Assembly (NCBI GenBank): GCA_018260375.1
Contig: JAGLBF010000026.1
Location: 1-22,704 of the forward strand
Origin: Deinococcus sp.
GTDB taxonomy: Bacteria > Deinococcota > Deinococci > Deinococcales > Deinococcaceae
DNA length: 22,704 bases
Reading direction: 5' to 3'
Each line of letters opens with the position of its first letter. Positions within the stretch are counted from its first letter, which is position 1. This document shows positions 1 to 7,208 of this stretch, piece after piece. Below the pieces are notes generated by a model, which was given only the letters and a program-made list of their open reading frames with translations, was not told the origin of the DNA and ran no database searches. A program made the translations under genes and the position numbers.

Positions 1-86
1 GCGAGTGGGAACAGCATACGGACTGTGCGGTGTGGAGCCGCAGGCGGCGCTTTTCTGACTGTGGTGGAATTTAGCGCAGTCCGTAT
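1..86 (+). repeat. Dispersed repeat, core module, cut by window edge
   Basis: These 86 bases are the reverse complement of 958-1043 with a single mismatch (base 56). They hold only the core half of the ~135-bp element seen complete at 958-1092 and 10563-10697. The outer half would lie to the left of base 1. The copy ends with CCGTAT at 81-86. Confidence 0.9.
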
Positions 87-147
87 CATACGGCTTACGA
101 CTACAAGCTGCTGGAAGGTGTGCGCTGCGCTGGCTGACTGCGGCCTA

Positions 148-169
148 GTGATTTCTTCGTGATTTCTTG
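148..169. repeat. Tandem 11-bp direct repeat
   Basis: GTGATTTCTTC at 148-158 is followed at once by GTGATTTCTTG at 159-169. The pair lies just upstream of the candidate promoter of the RraA-family gene. It may be a regulator site or simple slippage; nothing else is known from the sequence. Confidence 0.5.
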
Positions 170-192
170 AGAGCCAATATCGGGATTCGGCT

Positions 193-198
193 TATACT
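193..198 (+). promoter_or_regulatory. Candidate -10 box, leaderless RraA-family transcript
   Basis: TATACT ends 6 nt before the ATG at 205, so transcription would begin at or next to the start codon. No Shine-Dalgarno sequence is visible. A TTGAGA at 167-172 is 20 nt upstream, longer than the usual spacer, so the -35 is uncertain. Confidence 0.6.
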
Positions 199-204
199 GC
201 GGTC

Positions 205-822
205 ATGACTTCCGCCGATTTCAGCCATATATCTCCCACCACCTTGGGCAATTTGCTTTCCAGCGAGCATTTTATGGATTACGGCATCCGGCCGCTGTGG
301 GAGGGCGCGGCACTCAGCGGGCCGGCCTTTACCGTGCGGCTGCCCAGAGGTCAACATCTGGCCCTGCACGCCGCCATCTACACGGCGGCGGCGGGCTCGG
401 TACTGGTGGTGCAGGCGGGTGACACCGAGTACGCGGTGGCAGGCGGGAATGTCTGCGCCGTAGCGCAGCAAAATGGCATAGCCGGCATGGTCATTGACGG
501 CGTTATTCGTGACCTCGCCGAAATTCGGGCGATGGGGTTTCCGGTCTTTGCGCGGGGGGTGCGGCCCATTCCAGGCAGCAAAAAAGAGCGCGGCGAGTGG
601 CAAACGGTCATTGAGTGCGGCGGGGTGAGCGTGGCGCCCGGTGACATCATCGTGGCCAATGAGGAAGGCGTCGTCTGTGTTCCAGCAGGTCAAGCGGTTG
701 AACTGGCACAGACAGCCCGTGCCAAGCAAGACCAAGAAATTGCCGAGGGGCTGGCCCGCTGGAAAGAAAAACACCGTACTGTTGTAGAAAAAGCGCTGGC
801 AGAATGGAACGAGACACTGTAG
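205..822 (+). CDS. RraA family protein (RraA / HMG aldolase fold)
   Basis: The 205-aa protein belongs to the RraA/demethylmenaquinone-methyltransferase-like family. The family includes 4-hydroxy-4-methyl-2-oxoglutarate/oxaloacetate aldolases and the RNase E regulator RraA. Visible marks are the GGN turn at residues 80-82, the signature with D98, G99, R102 and D103 (metal and substrate site in family aldolases), and a PGDIIVANEEGVVCVP strand-turn at 145-160. Length is near the family's usual range, with a charged helical tail after residue 165. The ATG at 205 is chosen because the -10 box lies 6 nt ahead. It stands alone, flanked by inverted repeat copies (1-86 and 958-1043). The substrate cannot be told; an aldolase or decarboxylase acting on a 2-oxoacid is likelier than RNase regulation, since the latter role is described in proteobacteria. 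Confidence 0.85.
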   Translation: MTSADFSHISPTTLGNLLSSEHFMDYGIRPLWEGAALSGPAFTVRLPRGQHLALHAAIYTAAAGSVLVVQAGDTEYAVAGGNVCAVAQQNGIAGMVIDGVIRDLAEIRAMGFPVFARGVRPIPGSKKERGEWQTVIECGGVSVAPGDIIVANEEGVVCVPAGQAVELAQTARAKQDQEIAEGLARWKEKHRTVVEKALAEWNETL

Positions 823-885
823 AGATGAACCACGCCGCCGCCTCCCTTGTAAGCCGCCCTTTGCAGAGTGGTTATACGGGCGGTC

Positions 886-950
886 ATACGGACTGTACTC
901 TCAGCCGCCCTTATTAACTCAGAAACAACCTGATGGAACCGCAGTCCGTA
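886..950. repeat. Short relative of the dispersed repeat
   Basis: Starts ATACGGACTG (886-895) and ends CAGTCCGTA (942-950), the same inverted termini as the core module of the main repeat. The interior is different. It lies only 7 nt from the next full copy at 958. Confidence 0.65.
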
Positions 951-957
951 GCATCTA

Positions 958-1092
958 ATACGGACTGCGCTAAATTCCACCACAGTCGGAAAAGCGCCGC
1001 CTGCGGCTCCACACCGCACAGTCCGTATGCTGTTCCCACTCGCATTCGCCCTGATTGATTCGGAAGTACGCCAAATCAATCGGAATCCGTAT
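958..1092 (-). repeat. Full 135-bp dispersed repeat
   Basis: Begins ATACGGACTGC and ends GGAATCCGTAT on the plus strand. On the minus strand it reads as two modules. The outer one runs from ATACGGATTCCGATTGATT to about base 1044 and contains an AATC/GATT hairpin (TTGATTCGG near 1051). The core module (1043 back to 958) has ends ATACGGACTGT...GCAGTCCGTAT. The core is 85/86 identical to 1-86 in opposite orientation. The element has no ORF of its own. It fills the gap between the RraA-family gene and the end of fetB. Confidence 0.9.
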
Positions 1093-1101
1093 AATTATCC
1101 T

Positions 1102-1902
1102 TTAATTGTCCTTGTTGTCTCCATGAAGCCGCTCTAGCCGCAGTCGGTCGCGCTCATCAAACAGCGCACGGTAGGTCAGCAGCGCCGCCGTAAGGTTGGC
1201 TAGGCTAGAACCGGCCCCGATGACAAACATGATGATGATTTGGTAGCGCACGGCGTTTTGCGGTGACTCGCCTGCCAGTATTTGCCCTGTCATCATCCCG
1301 GGCAGGCTGACAATGCCCATTACCGCCATGCTGTTGATGGTGGGCATCAGGCCCGTTCGTAGCGCCACCCGCAGCGAGTCATGCGCCGCTTCCCAGCGGG
1401 TGGCCCCCAGCGACAGCAACGTCTCAATTTCGCCTTGGCGAGCGCTCAGGTCACCAGTCACGCGGTCAAGGGTCAGGGCCACCCCTGTCAGCGCATTGCC
1501 CAGCACCATCCCCAAAATTGGAATGGCGTAGCGTGGATCGTACCACGGCTTCACTTGCAAAAGGCCCACCAGCGTCAGTCCCGTCAGCAGATACGAACTG
1601 CCAAAAATGGCGATAAAGGCATTGATCCAGATACTGGCGTATTTGCGTTTGGGGCGTGCGGCGGCGGCCTGAGCAGCCAGCAAGGTCATCACCAGGCCGA
1701 TAGCAACAACGAATAGCGGCTGTCTGAGGTTAAAGACCCAGTTGAGGATGAGGCCCACCAACAGCAGTTGCACCACCATCCGCACGCCGGAAATCAAGAT
1801 ATCGCGGCCCAGTCCAAGCCGTAACCACCACGACAAGCCCACGCTGACCAACATCAGCAGCGCGGAGAGGGCCACTTGCCACAGGCTCATTTCATAGCTC
1901 AT
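1102..1902 (-). CDS. fetB: FetB-type ABC transporter permease (UPF0014)
   Basis: This 266-aa polytopic membrane protein is the permease half of a FetAB-type exporter, shown in E. coli to help iron export and peroxide resistance. It has several hydrophobic segments, for example residues 7-28, 40-57, 61-80, 90-115, 190-210 and 220-245. It also has the family signatures IPILGMVLGNALTGVALT (about 127-144) and SLPGMMTGQILAG (about 199-211). Its ATG overlaps the TGA of the upstream ATPase gene (ATGA at 1899-1902), so the two are translationally coupled. A second in-frame ATG lies 4 codons in. The metal exported here is inferred from the family only. No clear terminator follows; a dispersed repeat begins 10 nt past the stop. 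Confidence 0.9.
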   Translation of the reverse strand: MSYEMSLWQVALSALLMLVSVGLSWWLRLGLGRDILISGVRMVVQLLLVGLILNWVFNLRQPLFVVAIGLVMTLLAAQAAAARPKRKYASIWINAFIAIFGSSYLLTGLTLVGLLQVKPWYDPRYAIPILGMVLGNALTGVALTLDRVTGDLSARQGEIETLLSLGATRWEAAHDSLRVALRTGLMPTINSMAVMGIVSLPGMMTGQILAGESPQNAVRYQIIIMFVIGAGSSLANLTAALLTYRALFDERDRLRLERLHGDNKDN

Positions 1903-2651
1903 GCAGGCTCTCCGTAGGCCTGGGTGGCTTTCGGCTGAAAGTTCTCAATATTCAGCTGGCCCGTTCCCAGCCGCTCGCGCCAGCCGGGGTCGTGTGATAC
2001 GGCGAGCCACGCCCGCCCCTGCCCACGCCCGTCTGCACTATGGTCTACAGGTTGGCCGCTCCATTCGCGCAGCAGCGTCTCAGCCTGTGTAGAGGTGACA
2101 GGGTCAAGTGCCGAAGTCGCCTCGTCTAACAGCAGTACAGCGGGCGAAAGCAGCAGGGCGCGGGTCAGGGCCACCAGTTGCCGCTCACCGCCCGACAGCC
2201 GCCCCGCCCGCTGTCCCAAAAATTGGGGAGTGCGGCCCAGCCTCGATAGCAAGTGGCCCGCAACAGCCTCATCAAAAGAACGCCCCGCGTGTTCCTTGAG
2301 CCCAAAGGGACGCTTGAGGGCGTCTAGCACAGTTTCGTCATCGCCGCCCGGTAGGCTGACTTGCTGCGGCAGGTACATCACCTGGGCACGGTAGGCGGGC
2401 ATGGCCCAGTCGTTTTGTGACCTGCCCCCGAAGATGACGTCACCCGCTTCTAAGGGATCAAGGCCCGCAAGTTGCCGCATCATCAAGCTTTTTCCGGTAC
2501 CCGACGGCCCCATAATCATCAAGCGGTCACCGGGACGCACCTCTAAGGCTAGGTTTTGCCACAGCAACCGGTCTGTGACCGTTCTTTTAAGGCCAGAAGC
2601 ACTGAGCAGTGCAGAAGGCGGCGGGCTGACAGGTAAAGACGGCGCAGACAT
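1899..2651 (-). CDS. fetA: FetA-type ABC transporter ATPase
   Basis: A 250-aa nucleotide-binding subunit. Visible motifs are Walker A GPSGTGKS (48-55), Q-loop Q96, signature LSGGE (152-156), Walker B AVLLLDE (171-177), D-loop SALD and H-loop His220. It would power the FetB-like permease encoded immediately downstream with a 4-nt ATGA overlap. The pair matches the known fetAB arrangement (putative iron export, stress resistance). Codon 2654-2652 is GTG and could extend the frame by one residue. The ATG at 2651 is preferred because a TAGGGT -10 box ends 6 nt before it, giving a leaderless transcript. The C-terminal part (about 200-213) has a glycine-rich insert before the H-loop. Confidence 0.9.
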   Translation of the reverse strand: MSAPSLPVSPPPSALLSASGLKRTVTDRLLWQNLALEVRPGDRLMIMGPSGTGKSLMMRQLAGLDPLEAGDVIFGGRSQNDWAMPAYRAQVMYLPQQVSLPGGDDETVLDALKRPFGLKEHAGRSFDEAVAGHLLSRLGRTPQFLGQRAGRLSGGERQLVALTRALLLSPAVLLLDEATSALDPVTSTQAETLLREWSGQPVDHSADGRGQGRAWLAVSHDPGWRERLGTGQLNIENFQPKATQAYGEPA

Positions 2652-2657
2652 CACAGT

Positions 2658-2663
2658 ACCCTA
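2658..2663 (-). promoter_or_regulatory. Candidate -10 box, leaderless fetA transcript
   Basis: The minus strand reads TAGGGT, ending 6 nt before the ATG at 2651. No ribosome binding site is seen upstream of that ATG. Confidence 0.55.
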
Positions 2664-2802
2664 GCAACGGCGCAGCACACGTGGGTGAAGGGCGGGTGAT
2701 GGGTTTGTTTATGCAAAAAGCAAAATAGTTCACCTTCAGCCTGCCGGCATACCCAGCCGCCCATGGTCAATAAGGTTCAAGTCGCCGTCTGTATGAAAGG
2801 GC

Positions 2803-2817
2803 GGTGCTTAGAGCACC
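2803..2817 (-). terminator. Candidate terminator hairpin after the TerD/RING-like gene
   Basis: GGTGCT-TAG-AGCACC is a perfect 6-bp stem with a 3-nt loop, about 30 nt past the stop codon at 2847. On the minus strand it is followed by GCCCTTTC, only a weak T-run, so termination efficiency is doubtful. The rest of 2655-2846 shows no gene. Confidence 0.45.
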
Positions 2818-2846
2818 TGGCACATCTACTCATTTACCCAGCGCAT

Positions 2847-5600
2847 CTACCCACCCAGCGTATCTAACAGCCCCTCAACTGTTTGCTGCTCGGCTCCGTC
2901 TAACACCTGCTGGCGCAGAGACACGCTCAGGCTGCCCGCTGGCAAGGCCACATCACGAAACAAAAAGGCCCCAAAGGTCGGCACGCCGGGCAAACGCTCT
3001 TGCTGTTGCCCGTTTTCGTCGCGCAGCACGCCGTCTTTGCCGCGAGTCCACAGCGCATCAGCCCGCGCTGTGGCGTGAATGTGTGCCAAATCCCACAGGG
3101 TCGGACGGGCGCGGGTGCTAGCGGCTTCCAGCGTGCGGCGTGCACTAAGACCCAGTTCATCTGCGTAGGCCGCAACCTGGTGGCCTACCACCGCGCCGAT
3201 CGCCTTGGTCTTAGGCGTGGTATCCAGCCAGTGCAGCGTTCCCGCATGGATGTCAAGGGCGAGAGGCACACTGACCTTTTGCGCCCCGCGCAGGTCAAAG
3301 CGCTGCTCTACGGTGCGGGCATCCAGCAACTGACCGCCTGCGTGTTCGCGCAGCATATAACCGGCAAAGGCCTCAGCCATATGTTCAAAGGAAACGTCAT
3401 TGTAGCTCATCACCGTCATCACAACGTACTGCACGCCTTTTTTCAGCAGCACCCCGGTATCCAGGTCAATAAATTCACTGGCTCCAGCAGGCGCGGGCGC
3501 ACTGGTAAAGTCGCCAGAATGCACGGCGCCTGTACCCTCAAAGCGCAGATTGTAAAACGTACATTCGCCCAACTTTGTCCAGTTTGAGCCGTAAAACGCC
3601 GCGCTGAGGTCAAGATCCACGCGCTGCTGTGGGTATTCCATCCAGTGCACAAACAGGCGGGCAAAGCGGCCCTCTGGCAGCTTCAGTATTGCGCCGCGTC
3701 CCAGCGTGACCAGCGAGCGAGCGGCGTTGCGCGTAGAAAAAGCAATAGGCAAGTCTTTCAGGCGTTCATCCAGCACCGCGAGCGCAAAGTGCGGCAGGTG
3801 GGCGGCACGGGCGAGCAGTTCTTTGGTGATGCCGTTGACCACGGGAAGGGTGAGTGCGGGGTCAAGCAGTGGGCGGGTATCGGGTAGCGCGAACGAGTAC
3901 GCCGAAGCTCTGGGAAACATCAGGCGGGTAGGCCAAGTTGTAGCGCGGGCGGGCAGGTGCGAACGCAACAGCAACAGCACCGGCGCAGTCAGCTTAGGTA
4001 GGGCTTCTAGCAGCACTGGCACGGCCGCTGCCCCGGCCACTTGCAAGGTTTTGTCAGCGCGGCGGCCCAGTTCGCCCGGTCGCTGCCCCAGCAAGCGCAG
4101 CAGCGTAGGCGTGTCGCCTTGTGCCAGTGCCTTTTCTACCTGTCCATTCCAGCCTGTGAATTTGAGGTGTGCGGGGTGTGGGATGTCGGCATAGGCGGGG
4201 TTTATGGTGGACTGAGACAAACGCTGCGCTTCGGCTTTGGCCTTCGCTTGGGTTTCTTCCAAAAGTTGTGTATGAAGTTCGTACCAGTCATTCTGATTTT
4301 TTGCCTGCCACCCTCGTATAACCTGATCCCACAACTCAGAAAAAATTTCCTGCTCGGCCTGGCCCTGCTTTTTCAGCGCCTTGCGCGGCCCCGTTCGTGT
4401 GTCACTTTTGCGCTCTGGCACAAGCACCAGCCCGTCTAGCGCTGCGCCGCGCAACAGTTCACCCAGTTCATCATTTTGGGGCGTGGTGCCGCGCAGGGCA
4501 GCAAATGCCACCGCCACATTCGGAAACTGTTGTGCGTATTCAAAAGGGTGCAGCACCTCACCCATGCGTTTCCAGCGGGCAGAATGGCGGTGAAGGTCCT
4601 CGGTGAGGTTGCGCGGGTCAAGGGCCTCCAGGCGGCTCAGAAAGGCACGCCGCAGCGCCCGCGAAAGTCTGGGCTTGTTGTTGTTGCCAAGCAAACTGCC
4701 ATCGCCGCCGCCCATCACGTCCAGCACGCGCAGCAAGTCGGTGGCGGTTTTGGTGTAGCGAGTCAGGCGAGCTAAAGCAGCGGCCCTCATGTGTTCTTTC
4801 ACCTCCTGTGCGGGGGCAAAAGGCGGGGCAAGCAGCGTGCCCAAAAGCAGCGCCAACGTCTCGCGTTGCGGCACGTCATCAGGCAGCAGCGGCACAGCGT
4901 CTGCACCCAAAGCGGCCAGCAGTACGCGCAGGTCATCCTTTTCTTGCGGGCTAAGCGGCGTGGTGCGGGCCAGCAGCGCCAGCAGTTCTTCGCGCGCCGT
5001 TTGTAGGGGGTCAGGGTCTAGGTGCAGCGCCGTGAAGTATGCCAGCTGCTCTCTTGAGAACTCCAGCTGCGGCTCGCCGGTCAGGTCAGTGACCACCCGG
5101 CCGCACACGGGGCAGCCGCCAAACTCGTTGATGTCAAACATGCCGTATACACAGGCGCGCGCCGGTATGACTGAAGGGGCCCGGCTTAGACCATAAGCGC
5201 GGTCATCGCCGTCTAGGGCGCAGGGTTGCTGCGGGTCTTTGAGCACAAAAGCGATCAAACGGCGCAGATAAACCTCGTAGGTATCTTGCGGCGTTGTTTG
5301 GTCAGGAAAATGGCGCAACAGGGCGCGGTGGTGGCGGTCTGCACCGTACTGTTCAAGACTCAAGGGCAAAAAACCACTGGCAAAGCGGCGCAGCTGCTCG
5401 CCACTGAGGGTCTGTACAGCTTCGTACAGCGGGCGCTCCATGACCATGCCGTTTAGTTGCAGCGCTATTTCCAGGTCGTTGAAAGCGGCCCTAGAAGGCT
5501 CTCCCCCACTGGGCTCCGGCACCTGCACGCGTTGGCGGCGGCGCAACAAGACAGCGTCAAGGGTAGGGAGCGGCCGGGTTTGATGGGTTTGATTGGGCAT
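2847..5600 (-). CDS. Large TerD-domain protein with RING-like CxxC segment (MXAN_6230/SCO0854-like)
   Basis: A 917-aa soluble protein with no signal peptide. The N-terminus has an LLRRRQRVQVP stretch (18-28). A CPVCG knuckle lies at 163-167 with further cysteines at 127 and 150, suggesting a zinc site. A leucine- and arginine-rich helical middle covers about 200-640. A C-terminal region from about 655 to 830 resembles TerD: VDLDLSA (661-667), FYN (682-684), GAVHSGD (691-697) and EFIDLD (709-714). TerD domains bind calcium and occur in tellurite/stress (ter) operons. The overall plan resembles the MXAN_6230/SCO0854 family of RING-domain proteins, recalled from family knowledge and not searched. 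The start ATG at 5600 has an AGGTG ribosome site 7 nt upstream. No other ter gene lies nearby. Function is unknown; a stress or surveillance role is an inference. Confidence 0.7.
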   Translation of the reverse strand: MPNQTHQTRPLPTLDAVLLRRRQRVQVPEPSGGEPSRAAFNDLEIALQLNGMVMERPLYEAVQTLSGEQLRRFASGFLPLSLEQYGADRHHRALLRHFPDQTTPQDTYEVYLRRLIAFVLKDPQQPCALDGDDRAYGLSRAPSVIPARACVYGMFDINEFGGCPVCGRVVTDLTGEPQLEFSREQLAYFTALHLDPDPLQTAREELLALLARTTPLSPQEKDDLRVLLAALGADAVPLLPDDVPQRETLALLLGTLLAPPFAPAQEVKEHMRAAALARLTRYTKTATDLLRVLDVMGGGDGSLLGNNNKPRLSRALRRAFLSRLEALDPRNLTEDLHRHSARWKRMGEVLHPFEYAQQFPNVAVAFAALRGTTPQNDELGELLRGAALDGLVLVPERKSDTRTGPRKALKKQGQAEQEIFSELWDQVIRGWQAKNQNDWYELHTQLLEETQAKAKAEAQRLSQSTINPAYADIPHPAHLKFTGWNGQVEKALAQGDTPTLLRLLGQRPGELGRRADKTLQVAGAAAVPVLLEALPKLTAPVLLLLRSHLPARATTWPTRLMFPRASAYSFALPDTRPLLDPALTLPVVNGITKELLARAAHLPHFALAVLDERLKDLPIAFSTRNAARSLVTLGRGAILKLPEGRFARLFVHWMEYPQQRVDLDLSAAFYGSNWTKLGECTFYNLRFEGTGAVHSGDFTSAPAPAGASEFIDLDTGVLLKKGVQYVVMTVMSYNDVSFEHMAEAFAGYMLREHAGGQLLDARTVEQRFDLRGAQKVSVPLALDIHAGTLHWLDTTPKTKAIGAVVGHQVAAYADELGLSARRTLEAASTRARPTLWDLAHIHATARADALWTRGKDGVLRDENGQQQERLPGVPTFGAFLFRDVALPAGSLSVSLRQQVLDGAEQQTVEGLLDTLGG

Positions 5601-5615
5601 TGGTATTCACCTATG

Positions 5616-5640
5616 AAAAAAACCGCCTCGGAGGGGGCGG
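5616..5640 (-). terminator. Rho-independent terminator-like hairpin in the leader of the TerD/RING-like gene
   Basis: On the minus strand CCGCC...GGCGG (5640 to 5623, 5-bp GC stem, one mismatch, then C-G and a short loop) is followed by seven Ts (5622-5616). The run ends only 15 nt before the ATG at 5600. It could end the transcript of the beta-lactamase-like gene (stop 5843). If the downstream promoter lies above it, it could act as an attenuator. Confidence 0.65.
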
Positions 5641-5842
5641 CGGGAAATGTTGAATTAAAGGTGGAGAGCGGGGACACTGTTTTCATATAAGTGAGAAGGA
5701 AGCATCCCGTAGCGCCCAAAAGAGCGTAGCCACCGTAAAGAAGTATACGACAAACGGCGTACCAGGACAGTCGTCAAATGCGGTCATGGTGCAGTCAAGG
5801 TCTAGTACGGTCATGGTCTAGCGCAACCACGCCGCTTAGCTG
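5641..5842. other. Intergenic region between the beta-lactamase-like and TerD/RING-like genes
   Basis: No gene is seen. The minus strand carries AT-rich promoter-like words (TTATAT near 5685-5690, TTAATT near 5655). A 10-bp direct repeat CGGTCATGGT occurs at 5781-5790 and 5808-5817; its meaning is unknown. Confidence 0.4.
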
Positions 5843-7027
5843 TTATCCCTTTTCCTGCTTGCCGCCGTCTCCGGGGAGCAGCACGTCCTGCATAGCGGCG
5901 CGTATCCAGGCAAAGGCGTCGAGGCTCAGCGGCATAGTGTAGTCCTGCGGTGAGCCGTGCAGCATAAAGGCGTACACCACATGCTCCCCGCCCACCGTCT
6001 TGAGGTAGCCGGTGTAGGTGAGTATTTTCCAGCCGTTACCGCCCTTGCCGCCCCACTCAGCGACTGGTACACCCCTAAGCGCCGAGCGGCCGTAGCCCAG
6101 CGCCATCAGCTTGCGCTGTAGCTGGCGGCTTTGGTCGCTGAGTTGGGGGTACAAAAATTCGTGGGCCAGCAGCAGCGAAAACTCATACGGCGTGCTGACA
6201 TTGTGTACCAACAGGTCACGGGCAGAGTCGTAGTGGTGGTCAAAGTAATCGTCCAAGCGGCGCTGTAACAGGTCAGAGCGCTGCGCTGTGGCATCGGCAT
6301 CTATAGCCTGAGCAACGCGCAGCCTCGCCTCGCCTTGCAACGCAGGCCAGGCTAACTGTTCACGCTCAAAAGCGGGTGACAGCCCCACTTGCGAAGTCCA
6401 CCAGGCTTTGGTGGGGAGGATCAGGCGGGTGTGGCACAAGCCCAGGTTGTCGGCGACATTTTGCACAGCTTGCAAACCCACGGCGCGGTGAAGCAAATCA
6501 GTGGCGGTGTTGTCCGAGTGGCGAATCATGCGCTCGGCGAGGGTACGGGCCGTGCTGTGGTCATAGGGATAATCGCCCAAGCTCTGCGCCTGCACGGTCA
6601 CGTTGTAGGTCGTGTTGAGACTCAGCCTGCCCGCGTCAACCTGCCGCAGCAGCGCCCACAACACTGCCTGTTTGTAGCTGCTTGCCAGCGGAAACATCTG
6701 GGCGGGCTGGTACGCCACCGCCCGCACAGGCTGCAAGGTCACAGGGTCAATGACCGCCACCCACAAGCCCAGTTGCCCCTGCAGGGCAGCGGGCGGCGGC
6801 GGCGCAGGCGCAGCAGCAGGCACCGTAACACATCCATTAGCCTGCATTGGAGACGGCGCAGCGGACGGCGCAGCGTCAGCAGACACAGCAAGTCCGGTCG
6901 CCTGACCTGTGGCAACAGGTGCTGGCCCTACCCCCCTTACGGCTTCCCAGCGACCCCACCAACACCAAACGCCATACAGTGCCGCCACCAGCAATACAGT
7001 CGTCATACCCAACCGCAAACCCCGCAT
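5843..7027 (-). CDS. Membrane-anchored class A beta-lactamase-like serine hydrolase
   Basis: With the ATG at 7027 the protein has 394 aa. An N-terminal anchor (MRGLRLGMTTVLLVAALYGV) is followed by an Ala/Pro-rich linker and a penicilloyl-serine-transferase domain. Motifs, numbered from this start: SxxK as SSYK (116-119), SDN (171-173) and a KTG-position box reading KGG (328-330) before a WKILTYTGYL strand. No clear class A omega-loop ExxxN motif is seen, so it may be a peptidoglycan-active or unassigned serine hydrolase rather than a true lactamase. An in-frame ATG at 7117 would add 30 residues. I reject it because that stretch is an 18-bp tandem repeat and a TACACT -10 box (7037-7042) sits 9 nt before 7027. 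The domain would face the periplasm or cell surface. It appears to be monocistronic. Confidence 0.75.
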   Translation of the reverse strand: MRGLRLGMTTVLLVAALYGVWCWWGRWEAVRGVGPAPVATGQATGLAVSADAAPSAAPSPMQANGCVTVPAAAPAPPPPAALQGQLGLWVAVIDPVTLQPVRAVAYQPAQMFPLASSYKQAVLWALLRQVDAGRLSLNTTYNVTVQAQSLGDYPYDHSTARTLAERMIRHSDNTATDLLHRAVGLQAVQNVADNLGLCHTRLILPTKAWWTSQVGLSPAFEREQLAWPALQGEARLRVAQAIDADATAQRSDLLQRRLDDYFDHHYDSARDLLVHNVSTPYEFSLLLAHEFLYPQLSDQSRQLQRKLMALGYGRSALRGVPVAEWGGKGGNGWKILTYTGYLKTVGGEHVVYAFMLHGSPQDYTMPLSLDAFAWIRAAMQDVLLPGDGGKQEKG

Positions 7028-7064
7028 ACAGCCCGCAGTGTAGCGTGAAGCGCCGCCAGGCATC

Positions 7065-7100
7065 CATAGGCTACAGGCATAACATAGGCTACAGGCATAA
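7065..7100. repeat. Perfect 18-bp tandem duplication
   Basis: CATAGGCTACAGGCATAA occurs at 7065-7082 and again at 7083-7100 with no gap. It lies just upstream of the candidate promoter of the beta-lactamase-like gene. Confidence 0.85.
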
Positions 7101-7141
7101 GCCGTGACCAAAAGCAAAAGGGGTGAGCCGCTTAAGCACCT

Positions 7142-7155
7142 ATACGGACTGCGCT
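7142..7155. repeat. Fragment of the dispersed repeat terminus
   Basis: ATACGGACTGCGCT matches the first 14 bases of the full copy at 958. The match then stops, so this is a remnant or chance similarity, between the degV-family stop and the beta-lactamase-like gene. Confidence 0.45.
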
Positions 7156-7208
7156 TTCATGCCGCGAACGGCGTACTTGTTCTTGCGCCCGCTGCCCTTT
7201 TTTTAACG

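Noticed and set aside
145..774. Long minus-strand frame opposite the RraA-family gene
   Set aside because: A shadow of the well-conserved plus-strand gene; its translation has no family likeness.
2773..2784. GGTTCAAGTC, like a tRNA T-loop
   Set aside because: The flanks do not form a T-stem and no anticodon or acceptor stem is found on either side.
2658..2846. Riboswitch or leader RNA upstream of fetA
   Set aside because: No known riboswitch core could be recognised, and the -10 box next to the ATG argues for a leaderless transcript.
7140..7205. Minus-strand frame after the degV-family stop reading a short basic peptide (GSGRKNKYAVRGMKAQ)
   Set aside because: No start codon before it apart from an internal ATG five codons from the end, and it runs into a repeat remnant. 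It looks like chance or a decayed fragment.
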